Shown piece after piece: positions 27,610 to 38,269 of a DNA stretch of 64,000 bases. The stretch covers positions 24,162 to 88,161 of the forward strand of contig NZ_NFHE01000011.1 in assembly GCF_002161235.1 (NCBI RefSeq). The letters are read 5' to 3'. The notes under the pieces were generated by a model. The model was not told the DNA's origin. It searched no databases and worked only from the letters and a program-made list of their open reading frames with translations. This DNA is from Pseudoflavonifractor sp. An85. GTDB taxonomy: Bacteria > Bacillota > Clostridia > Oscillospirales > Oscillospiraceae. A program made the translations under genes and the position numbers. The stretch's first letter is position 1. Each line of letters starts with the position of its first letter.

Positions 27610-27611
27610 GT

Positions 27612-27866
27612 GGTGAATTTATCATGGGGAGTTGTGAATTTCCTACAGTTCCATAAAGTTCCATAACGATATAGAATTGGAAATCATGGGAAAGACAGGA
27701 GGTGAAAGGAGAAAGGAATGCAGGAGTGTATTCCGTACGACTTACAGTCGTAGCAGCACACAGCTTGTCCCAGCCCGGGCAATCGGAGGGGCGTCTGTTT
27801 CGGTTGTCGTTACCCACGTAGTGGGTAGAAAGGGAGAGTTCACATATCATCAAGGAGGTTCAAATC
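27612..27866 (+). other. Long 5' leader of the GH20 gene
   Basis: About 250 bases lie between the promoter and the ATG. Two small hairpins are visible: TACGACT/AGTCGTA (27736-27752) and ACCCAC/GTGGGT (27811-27826). A GGAGG-type purine tract near 27698-27715 precedes no convincing frame, and the true ribosome site AAGGAGG is at 27852. No known riboswitch consensus was recognised. Confidence 0.4.
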
Positions 27867-30491
27867 ATGAAATTATTCCAACGAGCATGCTCTGTCGTGC
27901 TTGGCGCCTGTTTGGCTGCCAGCATGATGCTGCCCGCTGGCGCTGCCAACCAGGTGGAGCAGCCCAAGGAGGACACCACCCCTGCGGTCAGCCAGTATGA
28001 CAAATCCATTGTCATGGTGGATGCCGGACGTAAGTATTTCTCCGTGGACAGCCTGAAGTCCATCATGGACAGTGCGTCGAAGGCTGGTATGCACTATCTG
28101 ATGCTGGGTCTGGGCAACGACGGTCTGCGCTTTTTACTGGACGACATGTCCCTGACGGTGGGTGAGAACACCTACTCCAGCGAAGCTGTGGCTGCTGCCA
28201 TCCACAAGGGCAACGAGGCCTACAGTGATTTTGAGGTGGACGAGCTGACCGAGACCGACATGGACACTCTGTTTGCCTACGCTGCCACCAAGGGCATGGA
28301 GATTATCCCCCTGATCAACAGCCCCGGCCACATGGACGCCATTTTGGATGCGGCCGAGGAGCTCACCGGTGTGGACTGCGCCTACGGCACCTCTCAGCGC
28401 ACCATCGACATCACCAACAAGACTGCCACTGCCTTTACCCAGGCGATGGTGGAGAAGTACATCACCTACTTCGCCGGCAAGGGCTGCACCCTGTTCAACA
28501 TGGGCTGCGATGAGTTTGCCAACGACGACCCCAGCGTGGGCATGGGCTTCCCCTATCTGGTGGAGAATGGCCAGTACGACGAGTTTATCACCTACGTCAA
28601 CGAGATGTCCGCGCTGGTCAAGAAGGCCGGCATGACTCCCATGGCCTTCAATGACGGCATCTACTACAACAACATCACCGACCAGGGTACCTTCGACAAG
28701 GACATTATCATCTGCTACTGGTCCTCCGGTTGGTGGGGTTATGACGTGGCCAAGCCTCCCTTCCTGGCGGAGATGGGACACAAGATGGTGAACACCCACG
28801 GCGACTACTACTGGGTCATCGGCCACGGCAAATGTACCGTGGAGAAGGCCAGCCAGTTTGATATCAACACCTTCATGGGCGGCAACGTGGAGGACCCCGT
28901 GGGCGCTATGTTCTGCATCTGGAGCGATGAGCCCCAGGATCAGACCGATGCCAGTGTGGCCCAGGAAGTGGCCGACGTCATTGCTGCCTTTGGCAAAACT
29001 CTGCCCGAGACCGCTGAGCGCCACGTCCACGGCAGCGTGACCACCAACGAGTATGACAAGTCCATCGTCATGGTGGACGCTGGCCGCAAGTACTTCTCCG
29101 TGGATACTCTGAAGTCCATCATGGACAGCGCCTCTCAGGCTGGTATGAACTACCTGATGCTGGGTCTGGGCAACGACGGCCTGCGCCTGTTGCTGGACGA
29201 CATGTCCCTGACGGTGGGGGAGAACACCTACTCCAGCGAAGCTGTGGCTGCTGCCATCCACAAGGGCAACGAGGCCTACAGTGACTTCGAGGTGGACGAG
29301 CTGACCGAGGCCGACATGGACGAGATCTTCACCTATGCTGCCCTTAAGGGCATGGAGATCATCCCTCTCATCAACACCCCCGGCCACATGGACGCCATTC
29401 TGGACGCCGCCGAGGAGCTTACCGGTGTGGACTGCGCCTACGGCACCTCTCAGCGCACCATCGACATCACCAACAAGACCGCCACTGCCTTCACCCAGGC
29501 TCTGGTGGAGAAGTACATCACCTACTTTGCCAGCAAGGGCTGTACCCTGTTCAACATGGGCTGCGATGAGTTTGCCAACGACGACCCCAGCGTGGGCATG
29601 GGCTTCCCCTTCCTGGTGGAGAATGGCCAGTACGACGACTTTATCACCTACGTCAACCAGGTGGCTACTCTGGTCAAGAAGGCCGGCATGACCCCCATGG
29701 CCTTCAACGACGGCATCTATTACGGTGAGACCACCGATCAGGGCACCTTCGACAAGGACATCATCATCTGCTACTGGTCCTCCGGTTGGTGGGGCTATGA
29801 CGTGGCCAAGCCTCCCTTCCTGGCGGAGATGGGCCACAAGCTGGTGAACACCCACGGTGACTACTACTGGGTGGTGGGCGGCTATCAGTGCGACGCCGAC
29901 AAGGCCAGCCAGTTCGACATCAATACCTTCATGGGCGGTACTGTAAAGGACCCCGTGGGCGCTATGTTCTGCATCTGGTGCGATAAGCCCCAGGATATGA
30001 CCGATGAGGAAGTGGCCAAGCAGGTACCTGCCGTCATTTCTGCCTTTGGTGCCACCCTGCCTGAGACCGCCAAACGGAATGTCCACCAGGTGGTGGAGGC
30101 CGACAAGGCTGCTCTGAGCCAGCTGCTGGATGAGGCCGGCAAGCTCAACCTGGACAACTACACCGCCGAGACCGTAGCCAACTTCCGGGACGCTCTGGCC
30201 AAGGCTCAGGCTGTGATGGATGACACCACCCTGACCGTGCTGGATCAGGATGCGGTGGATGCCGCTGCCCAGGCCCTGCAGAAGGCCATGGACGGACTGG
30301 TGGCCGTGGACGTGCCCCAGGTTTCCGATAAGCCTGAGGTGACCGACCAGCCCCAGGCCTCCCTGAAGCCCGATGCCCCGGTGACTTCCACCGGCGACTC
30401 TGCCCAGCTGACCCTGTATGTGGTGGTTTTCGCTGCCGCTGTGTGTCTGCTGTCCGGCGCCGCTGTGGTCGCCCGCAAGCACAAAGGCTGA
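27867..30491 (+). CDS. Secreted, anchored protein with two tandem GH20 hexosaminidase domains
   Basis: An 874-aa surface protein. A signal peptide (1-26) precedes two nearly identical GH20-type domains (about 44-395 and 396-740) in a 352-residue repeat. Each has the family's PLIN-(S/T)PGHMDAIL motif and the catalytic Asp-Glu pair in FNMGCDEFAND (Asp215-Glu216 and Asp567-Glu568). These enzymes remove terminal beta-linked GlcNAc/GalNAc or lacto-N-biose from glycans, so host mucin, milk glycans or peptidoglycan are possible substrates. A FIVAR-like helical module (about 752-815) and a Pro-rich linker follow. The C terminus is STGD, a hydrophobic helix and RKHKG, a sortase-like anchor whose motif lacks the usual proline. 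AAGGAGG precedes the ATG. Confidence 0.88.
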   Translation: MKLFQRACSVVLGACLAASMMLPAGAANQVEQPKEDTTPAVSQYDKSIVMVDAGRKYFSVDSLKSIMDSASKAGMHYLMLGLGNDGLRFLLDDMSLTVGENTYSSEAVAAAIHKGNEAYSDFEVDELTETDMDTLFAYAATKGMEIIPLINSPGHMDAILDAAEELTGVDCAYGTSQRTIDITNKTATAFTQAMVEKYITYFAGKGCTLFNMGCDEFANDDPSVGMGFPYLVENGQYDEFITYVNEMSALVKKAGMTPMAFNDGIYYNNITDQGTFDKDIIICYWSSGWWGYDVAKPPFLAEMGHKMVNTHGDYYWVIGHGKCTVEKASQFDINTFMGGNVEDPVGAMFCIWSDEPQDQTDASVAQEVADVIAAFGKTLPETAERHVHGSVTTNEYDKSIVMVDAGRKYFSVDTLKSIMDSASQAGMNYLMLGLGNDGLRLLLDDMSLTVGENTYSSEAVAAAIHKGNEAYSDFEVDELTEADMDEIFTYAALKGMEIIPLINTPGHMDAILDAAEELTGVDCAYGTSQRTIDITNKTATAFTQALVEKYITYFASKGCTLFNMGCDEFANDDPSVGMGFPFLVENGQYDDFITYVNQVATLVKKAGMTPMAFNDGIYYGETTDQGTFDKDIIICYWSSGWWGYDVAKPPFLAEMGHKLVNTHGDYYWVVGGYQCDADKASQFDINTFMGGTVKDPVGAMFCIWCDKPQDMTDEEVAKQVPAVISAFGATLPETAKRNVHQVVEADKAALSQLLDEAGKLNLDNYTAETVANFRDALAKAQAVMDDTTLTVLDQDAVDAAAQALQKAMDGLVAVDVPQVSDKPEVTDQPQASLKPDAPVTSTGDSAQLTLYVVVFAAAVCLLSGAAVVARKHKG
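27996..30084 (+). repeat. Tandem duplication of the GH20 domain (two 1,056-base units)
   Basis: The unit starting TATGACAA(A/G)TCCAT at 27996 recurs at 29052, an offset of exactly 352 codons. Long stretches match at the DNA level, with differences mostly at third codon positions. Confidence 0.93.
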
Positions 30492-30505
30492 TTCATTCCA
30501 GCCAC

Positions 30506-30521
30506 AAAAAAGAGGCTGACC
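30506..30521 (+). other. Left half of the split GH20 terminator; left boundary of the mobile element
   Basis: AAAAAAGAGGCTGACC lies 15 bases after the GH20 stop. Its exact complement GGTCAGCCTCTTTTTT stands at 50132-50147. Joined, they form a standard terminator with a short loop, so the element at about 30522-50130 was inserted in the loop. Confidence 0.8.
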
Positions 30522-30579
30522 GTTAGGCAACGTCCCATAAGGAAGTAAAAAGAATTTTGGTAGGAACCGGCGTGTCAAG

Positions 30580-32535
<1,956 letters not shown>

Positions 32536-32543
<8 letters not shown>

Positions 32544-32883
32544 TGGCGCTCCTCCTTTCTTTAGCTGGCAGATTCAGGGTGATCACAGCCGGTCTGCCAA
32601 GCCCCTGTTTCCGGCGGAAGATCAAACCGCAGGATTCCAGTTCATGAAACACCCGTGTTGCCACCTGCCTGCTTCGGCGAAGTTTCGCTTTGGCGTCCTC
32701 CACAGTAAAGTACAGACGGATAGTCCCATCTGCTTCGATGTATCCTTTCTTCCTGGAAATCCCCGCCCGGTCTAAAAGCAGGGCGTACAGCACCTTGGCG
32801 TCATTGGATAAATCCAGGGGGATAAGGAATCGTGGGAAAATGATATAAGACGAAATATCGGTATCTGTTTTGTATGGAATCAT
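32536..32883 (-). CDS. RepA N-terminal-like replication initiator domain protein
   Basis: A 115-aa protein resembling the RepA_N family N-terminal winged helix: FPRFLIPLDLSNDAKVLYALLLDRAGISRKKGYIEADGTIRLYFTVEDAKAKLRRSRQVATRVFHELE. Only the DNA-binding N-terminal part is present, as is common in integrative elements. It may act as replication initiator or regulator. GAAAGGAG precedes the ATG, and an 11-bp inverted repeat lies directly upstream. Confidence 0.78.
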
Positions 32884-32895
32884 AAATTCTCCTTT

Positions 32896-32921
32896 CTATC
32901 CATCATCGCTATGATAGATAG
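32896..32921. promoter_or_regulatory. Inverted repeat upstream of the RepA-like gene
   Basis: CTATCCATCAT and ATGATAGATAG (one mismatch) around CGCT, 12 bases from the start codon and overlapping the ribosome site. Candidate operator or RepA binding site. The rest of 32922-33249 holds no gene. It has a repeated CCCGTTTAGG (about 33078 and 33145) and one arm of a 14-bp inverted repeat TGCGGACAATTAGA (33166-33179; partner 33266-33279). Confidence 0.5.
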
Positions 32922-33249
32922 ATTGATATTGACTATTTTGTATTTAACTCTTTTCTTATTAACTACCGTCTAAATCCGGGCTGTCTGACAGGCGGGAAAG
33001 CCACGGACTGAAAAACAGGATATGGGCGCTCCAGAGCGTCAGCTTTGCCATGTTCTGAAAAACCAATCCTGGATATTCCCGTTTAGGCAGACAAAATGAA
33101 GCGGGAACCTATATGTACTCAGCCTGCTGCCTGTCTGGGGAAATCCCGTTTAGGTCAGGAGCCTGTGCGGACAATTAGAAGCTCGTTCTGGGCGGGCATA
33201 AGGATTTATCCCTCTATCCCGTTGACCGGTGCTTGCAAAGCCCGCAGAA

Positions 33250-33612
33250 TCAAGCCTTTTTCGTCTCTAATTGTCCGCAGGCAGCCCGCCTTTTCCGGTC
33301 ACTGGCTGTTTTCTGCCTGCGGTGAACGATAGCGGCGCAGGACTTGCAGTATTTTGCCCGGTTGGAACCGGGAAGAAAGGATTGTCCGCAGACAGCGCAC
33401 CGTTTATGTTCTTTCCGATGAAGCAAAGCAGTCACCAGAGGTTCATCCAAAGGCAGGACAGCGGCACGGAACCAGTTGCACAGCAGAAAGTAGGAAATGC
33501 TTTGCACGCAAACGCATTCTTCTCCATCGTCAAGGGCAAGGCAGTTCCCGCTCTCATAGTTGCAGCACTGATGGACTAGCTTTCTAGCTCTGCGGTATTG
33601 GGAGTAGGTCAT
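33250..33612 (-). CDS. Cysteine-rich VLP-type protein
   Basis: About 120 aa, matching my recollection of the Cys_rich_VLP family of clostridial mobile elements. CCNYESGNCLALDDGEECVCVQSISYFLLCNWFRAAVLPLDEPL is followed by a zinc-binding CAVCGQSFLPGSNRAKYCKSC and a basic tail HRRQKTASDRKRRAA. Start is uncertain: the best ribosome site AAAGGAGG (33641-33648) points to an ATC codon about 8 bases on, with GTG-ATG at 33615/33612 further in; the ATG at 33612 is given. Such genes usually sit beside a relaxase, which is missing here. Confidence 0.75.
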   Translation of the reverse strand: MTYSQYRRARKLVHQCCNYESGNCLALDDGEECVCVQSISYFLLCNWFRAAVLPLDEPLVTALLHRKEHKRCAVCGQSFLPGSNRAKYCKSCAAIVHRRQKTASDRKRRAACGQLETKKA

Positions 33613-33666
33613 CACGGGGATTTTCTCTTTGATTTCTATCACCTCCTTTTGGACGGTCAAAACACA

Positions 33667-33899
33667 CTCTTCTATTTATCCGTACATTTTGACAGCAAAA
33701 TGACGCCCCCTTTTGAAAATAAATTTGAGATAGCTCAAAATCCCTCTCATATATCCGTATATTTTCGAGGGAATTATTGCGTGGACAAACACAAAAATAC
33801 CCTTCTAATAGTCATTTCATTTTGAGGGGATTTTTACGGGGGGTTCAGCAGAAAAATTTAAAAATACCTCTCTATTAGTCGTGACATTTTTAAGGGTGT
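33667..33899. repeat. Four imperfect AT-rich direct repeats (iteron-like)
   Basis: Degenerate copies start near 33667, 33742, 33800 and 33867. Each has a core like CTCT(A/T)TTAGTC-GT-CATTTT followed by GAGGG or a variant. Copies 2 and 3 also have CCCTC/GAGGG ends that could pair. Spacing is 58 to 77 bases. No gene lies in 33661-34019. An origin or regulatory array is possible. Confidence 0.5.
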
Positions 33900-33916
33900 T
33901 TTTATAGGTGTTTTCG

Positions 33917-33956
33917 CAAAAAAAATACCACCATGGCCGTTTCAAGCCATGATGGC
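33917..33956 (-). terminator. Terminator of the leftward ABC operon
   Basis: On the minus strand GCCATCATGGC / GCCATGGTGG hairpin followed by a run of T's, about 65 bases after the ABC gene stop. Confidence 0.8.
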
Positions 33957-34019
33957 ATTCCTCAGATTTCAAATTTATAGCCGACGCGGCAGATAATGAA
34001 ACTGGAAGAAACAAAAATT

Positions 34020-35753
34020 CTACGCCAGTTTCCAGCTTTGGCTTTCCGTCTGTAGCTTCACCATTCGGGCATACAAGCCGTTTTGCTTTAACAATTTTTC
34101 CGGTGCGCCTTCTTCGGCCACGGTTCCTTCAGAAAGCACCACGATTTTGTCTGCTCCGGCTACGGTGCGCATCCGGTGAGCAATCACCAGTACGGTCTTA
34201 TCCGCGATTAGACGGGAGAGGGCAGTTTGAATCAAGGTTTCATTCTCCACATCCAGCGAAGCGGTGGCTTCATCCAACAGAATAATCGGCGCGTTTTTCA
34301 GGAAAGCTCGGGCAATGGAAATCCGCTGCCGTTCGCCGCCGGAAAGCTCGCAGCCATTTTCTCCAATGTTGGTATGCCAGCCATCCGGCAGCTTTTCGGC
34401 AAATTCGTCCACATTGGCAAGTTTTGCAGCGGCTAAAACCTGTTCATCGGTTGCGTCCTTATTCCCAATTCGTATATTCTCCAGAATGGTATTGTCGAAC
34501 AGGGTAACGTCCTGAAATACAATGGAGAACAGGGAAAGCAGCGTCTCCGGGTCAATTTTGGAAATATCCATGCCTCCCACGGTGATCTTTCCCCGGCTCA
34601 CATCCCAAAATCTTGCAGCCAACCGGGAAACCGTTGTTTTGCCGCCGCCAGAGGGCCCTACCAAGGCCGTGACTTCGCCCTGTTTTGCGGTAAAGGAAAC
34701 ATCTTTCAATACGGTTTCTCCTGTGTTATAGGCAAAGCCTACATGGTAGAAGGTAATGTCATAGCCTTTGTTGGAAAGTCTGTTTTCTCCCTGCTGAATC
34801 GGATGATCGAGGATTTCATTCATGCGGGCGATATTAGTGCGGGTGCTGATAACCGCCGCCAGATTTTGCAACGCCCCTTGCAGCGGATCGTAGAGCCGTG
34901 AAACAACCAGCAGGAACAGGAAGAAGGTCAGCACATCGAGACTGCCTGCTATCAGCAGAACCGAGCCTGCCAGCGCAACGGTGGCAATTCCCAGCTTTAA
35001 TATGAGTGAAGCGGATACCACAAAGGCCGCCAACCCAAACTCATTGAGAATGGAACGATGTTCCACGGCGCGGATTTTCTTTTCCAAGCCTTTCAGATAT
35101 TCTGCTTCGGCGTTGTTGGCTTTTAAGTCGCGCACAGTTTCAATGCACTCTTGAATCCCGTCGGCGCAGGCCATCTTTACATCCATCGCTTTCTGATTGA
35201 GCCGTTCCTGCACCTTTGCGGAGAAGCCTACAATAGCAAAGGCAACCGGCAACACCCACAGCGCCGCTAATGCCATGCGCCAGTCAAACGCCAAAAGGCT
35301 AATGGAAATTAAGACAGTGGAGATGATGGAGCCTGCCAGTTCCGGTATAAAGTGAGAAAAACTCTGCTCCAAAAAGGTGCAGTCGGCCATGATGGTGCTG
35401 GTGAGATCCGCCAAATCCTTTTTTCCAAAGAAGGACAAGGGAATTTTCCGCAGCCGTTCGGCCAGCGTAATCCTCCGCACTCCGCTTTCCGTATAGGTGG
35501 CAAAATAGGTGGCGTTGTACTGAAAGTAAGTGGTAAGCAAGATCAAGCCAATGCACACCACGCAGCCGATGATATAAAAGATAATTTTTTCACCGGGTAC
35601 GCCGCCATTCATCAAATCGCCTACTAAAAAATACAAGAGGCCCACCGGGAACATAAAGGAAAGATTTTGAAGAACGCAGGCCAGACAGCCTTTCACCAAA
35701 TCTTTCGCCCCCTGCTCGGAAAGGGCATATCGCTTTTGAAGCCTTTTAATCAC
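34020..35753 (-). CDS. ABC transporter ATPase/permease fusion, second of pair (YbtQ/IrtB-like)
   Basis: A 577-aa half-transporter: six membrane helices (about 20-300) then an ATPase with Walker A GPSGGGKT, signature LSGGERQR and Walker B IILLDEA. It starts at GTG (35753), one base after its partner's stop, with AAAGGAGGT 8 bases before. With the partner at 35755 it forms a heterodimer of exporter-type fold. In iron systems such pairs (YbtPQ, IrtAB) import siderophores, and the DtxR-like box upstream supports metal regulation. Multidrug export remains an alternative. Confidence 0.85.
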   Translation of the reverse strand: MIKRLQKRYALSEQGAKDLVKGCLACVLQNLSFMFPVGLLYFLVGDLMNGGVPGEKIIFYIIGCVVCIGLILLTTYFQYNATYFATYTESGVRRITLAERLRKIPLSFFGKKDLADLTSTIMADCTFLEQSFSHFIPELAGSIISTVLISISLLAFDWRMALAALWVLPVAFAIVGFSAKVQERLNQKAMDVKMACADGIQECIETVRDLKANNAEAEYLKGLEKKIRAVEHRSILNEFGLAAFVVSASLILKLGIATVALAGSVLLIAGSLDVLTFFLFLLVVSRLYDPLQGALQNLAAVISTRTNIARMNEILDHPIQQGENRLSNKGYDITFYHVGFAYNTGETVLKDVSFTAKQGEVTALVGPSGGGKTTVSRLAARFWDVSRGKITVGGMDISKIDPETLLSLFSIVFQDVTLFDNTILENIRIGNKDATDEQVLAAAKLANVDEFAEKLPDGWHTNIGENGCELSGGERQRISIARAFLKNAPIILLDEATASLDVENETLIQTALSRLIADKTVLVIAHRMRTVAGADKIVVLSEGTVAEEGAPEKLLKQNGLYARMVKLQTESQSWKLA

Positions 35754-35754
35754 T

Positions 35755-37527
35755 TTATTGTACCTCCTTTGCAACTTTCCATTGAACAGAAGTTTGATAG
35801 TCCTGCCACATGTGGCTGAAAACGCCGCCTTTTTCCAGCAGCTCCCGGCTCTTGCCGCTCTCTGTGATCTGCCCGTCCTCAATGACATAGATTTGGTCTA
35901 CGCCAGCTACGGTAGAGAGACGATGGGCGATCATAATCACCGTTTTCCCCTGTGACAGCTTGGAAAAGGCTGCCTGTACGCGAGATTCATTATCCGGGTC
36001 GGCAAAGGCGGTGGCCTCGTCTAAAATTACGACAGGCGCATTTTTCAACATCACGCGGGCGATGGCAATCCGCTGTTGTTCGCCACCGGAAAGGTACACA
36101 CCTTTTGTCCCGATCACGGTGTCTGCGCCTTGGGGCAGCTTTTCCAGAATATCGTCACACTGGGCATTGTGGAGGGCAGCCATGATTTCTTCGCGGGTAG
36201 CATCCGGTTTGCCCATACGCACATTTTCCAAAATCGAGGCTTTGATTAGGCGGCTATTCTGGAATACAAAAGAAACTGTATTCATTAGTTCCTCTTTGGC
36301 GATGTGCTTCACATCCACGCCGCCAATTTTCACCTGCCCGTCTTGCGGGTCAAAGAACCGGCAGATCAGATTGGCAAGCGTGGTCTTGCCACCGCCGGAA
36401 GGTCCCACAAAGGCCACCGTCTGCCCTGCGGGAATGGAAAGGGAAATATCCTTGATGACCTCGTTTTTTCCATCATAACTGAAATGAACATGGTTAAGCT
36501 GTACCGAAGCGCCGTTTGGGTGTTCCGGCTGTGCTGCTTCTGCAAGAGGGTTCAAATTCAATACGCTGTCGATTCTATGCAGGGCATCGTCTACGATCAT
36601 GGCATTTTCGCTCTGAAACATGATACGGGTAAGGGTGACGGAGATGATGGGCGTGATGATGATGTAGAACATTAAATCCAGCAGGAAATCCTTGGTAACG
36701 CCGCCTTGGGTAAAAATCAGCGCACCGGCAATCAGCGCGGCAAAGACGCCGTTGATGGCTGCCGTATAGAACATCATGGGTGCTCGGAGCTGCTTGGTAT
36801 AGGCAATCACCCACACTTTATACCGATCGATGGAATCCTTGAATTTTTTGAAGGAGAATATGGTCTGACCGAAGGTTTTTACAACGGGAATCCCCCGTAC
36901 ATACTCTACCGCTTCATTGGACATATCATCGAGAGCGTTTTGGTATTCTTTCATTTTTTCCTGCATTTTCTTTCCGGTCATCGTCATCATAATCAGAAAG
37001 CCCAGCACTACCGGCACAAGGCTCAAAAGTCCCAGCCGCCAGTCGAACACCAGTAGCAGAACCAAAAGGCCGCATGGCGTCGCAATGGCATTGGCACGGT
37101 CGGGAAGCTGATGCGCCAGATAGGTTTCGGTGGCGGCGCTGGATTCATTGACGATCTTGCGCAGCCTGCCGCTGCCGAATTGCTCTGCAAACCCCAGCGG
37201 CAGCTTTACAATATGCTCCATCGTTTGTAGGCGCAGGTTGGTGGCAATGCGGAACGCCCCTTTGTGGGAACACATCAGAGCGCCTATGTAGACCAACACC
37301 GCGATCACTGCGAACAGCACCGCCATCCAGCCGTTACGGGTCAGGTTTTGCGCATGGCTGAAATCCGGCGCAACTGCCAACACTTCCTGCATGACCTTCC
37401 AGATATAGTAGAAAGGCACTAACGCTATGAGGGCGCTGATGGCCGAAAGCACCCAGGAAGCGTAAGTCAGGTATTTGTGGTTGCCTGCAATCTGTAGCAG
37501 GCGTGACAGATTGGATTGTTTTTTCAA
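35755..37527 (-). CDS. ABC transporter ATPase/permease fusion, first of pair (YbtP/IrtA-like)
   Basis: A 590-aa half-transporter with an N-terminal membrane domain and a C-terminal ATPase (Walker A GPSGGGKT, signature LSGGEQQR, Walker B VVILDEA). TTG start at 37527 with GGAGG 8 bases upstream. It is the first gene of an operon with the 577-aa partner. A GTTAG-N6-CTAAC palindrome at 37601-37616 lies about 75 bases before the start, presumably at the promoter. The TetR gene at 37640 reads the same way upstream. Confidence 0.85.
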   Translation of the reverse strand: MKKQSNLSRLLQIAGNHKYLTYASWVLSAISALIALVPFYYIWKVMQEVLAVAPDFSHAQNLTRNGWMAVLFAVIAVLVYIGALMCSHKGAFRIATNLRLQTMEHIVKLPLGFAEQFGSGRLRKIVNESSAATETYLAHQLPDRANAIATPCGLLVLLLVFDWRLGLLSLVPVVLGFLIMMTMTGKKMQEKMKEYQNALDDMSNEAVEYVRGIPVVKTFGQTIFSFKKFKDSIDRYKVWVIAYTKQLRAPMMFYTAAINGVFAALIAGALIFTQGGVTKDFLLDLMFYIIITPIISVTLTRIMFQSENAMIVDDALHRIDSVLNLNPLAEAAQPEHPNGASVQLNHVHFSYDGKNEVIKDISLSIPAGQTVAFVGPSGGGKTTLANLICRFFDPQDGQVKIGGVDVKHIAKEELMNTVSFVFQNSRLIKASILENVRMGKPDATREEIMAALHNAQCDDILEKLPQGADTVIGTKGVYLSGGEQQRIAIARVMLKNAPVVILDEATAFADPDNESRVQAAFSKLSQGKTVIMIAHRLSTVAGVDQIYVIEDGQITESGKSRELLEKGGVFSHMWQDYQTSVQWKVAKEVQ

Positions 37528-37600
37528 AGAAGATTCCTCCTTTTCTTTATTTCATCTATGATAAAGAGAACACAAGCGCGTCCTTCTTATATCCGTATAA

Positions 37601-37616
37601 GTTAGTTATCGCTAAC
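37601..37616. promoter_or_regulatory. DtxR-type box A, upstream of the first ABC operon
   Basis: GTTAGTTATCGCTAAC, 15 of 16 bases identical to box B at 48084-48099. The TTAG...CTAA arms resemble DtxR/IdeR-family iron boxes, though the centre is wider than the classical TTAGGTTAGGCTAACCTAA. Confidence 0.65.
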
Positions 37617-37639
37617 CTATGAGCAAAAATTACAGGGCA

Positions 37640-38254
37640 TTACTGCCCCATAATTTTCATCCATCCGGCTGTATAGAAAGCCCGCATTTCCTTCACATAA
37701 TTTTCTGCGTTTTGAAGCGGCATCTCGTGAATCACCAATTCAAAAAAGGTGTGGAACATGCCGGTAATCAGGATATGCTCCAGCGCGGGGTCAATCTGGG
37801 GAGAAGGCCGCCCAAGCTCCTGCAAGACTTCTTGATAGGCATGGGTTGCCGCTGCCTCAATTTCCACCATTTCATCAATAAGGCCGGAAAATTTTGTCCC
37901 TTCCGAGCAGCAGAGGATGAGCTTACATTCCTCAAGATGTTCATAAGCGTAGTGGAGCATATCAAACATGCAAGCGCCGGAAATGTCTCCCATAACCTCC
38001 GGCTGCTGCTCGTGGGGGAGATCGGCAAATTCCTTCTGCGCTTTTTGAAAACAGCCAAGCAGGTACGCATAATGCTCGCCTACCAAAGCCTCGAACAATT
38101 CTTCTTTGCTTTTGTAATAGCCATAAAAGGCTCCGGTAGTCATTCCCACGGATTTCACAATATTCCGCAAGGAAGCGTCTTTGTACCCTTTTTCTAAAAA
38201 CTCTGCTTTTGCGGCCTGGTGGATACGTTCTAAGGTTGTCAGATTGCCGTCTAT
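37640..38254 (-). CDS. TetR family regulator with apparent ATA start codon
   Basis: About 204 aa. The HTH (LERIHQAAKAEFLEKGYKDASLRNIVKSVGMTTGAFYGYYKSKEELF) is complete only if translation begins upstream of the first ATG (38170), which would cut off half the HTH. A perfect AAGGAGG stands 8 bases before an in-frame ATA at 38254; no ATG, GTG or TTG is better placed. So the start is either ATA or has been mutated from ATG. A strong promoter and a palindrome covering the 5' leader suggest autoregulation. It probably controls the ABC operon that follows it. Confidence 0.8.
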   Translation of the reverse strand: MDGNLTTLERIHQAAKAEFLEKGYKDASLRNIVKSVGMTTGAFYGYYKSKEELFEALVGEHYAYLLGCFQKAQKEFADLPHEQQPEVMGDISGACMFDMLHYAYEHLEECKLILCCSEGTKFSGLIDEMVEIEAAATHAYQEVLQELGRPSPQIDPALEHILITGMFHTFFELVIHEMPLQNAENYVKEMRAFYTAGWMKIMGQ

Positions 38255-38269
38255 TTTCTTCGCCTCCTT

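Noticed and set aside
27677..28000. A 107-codon frame covering the GH20 leader and start.
   Set aside because: It overlaps the signal peptide coding region in another frame, has mixed codon use and no recognisable product.
28134..30578. An 814-codon minus-strand frame opposite the GH20 gene, with internal repeats.
   Set aside because: The repeats mirror the duplicated GH20 domain; no protein family is visible and there is no ribosome site.
32932..33899. CRISPR-like reading of the four AT-rich repeats.
   Set aside because: Copies are too degenerate and too few, spacing varies from 58 to 77 bases, and no cas gene is near.
34020..37527. Simple multidrug exporter operon.
   Set aside because: Not excluded, but the palindrome shared with araC and the similar AraC-linked pair at 44415-47932 make metal-chelate transport the better reading.
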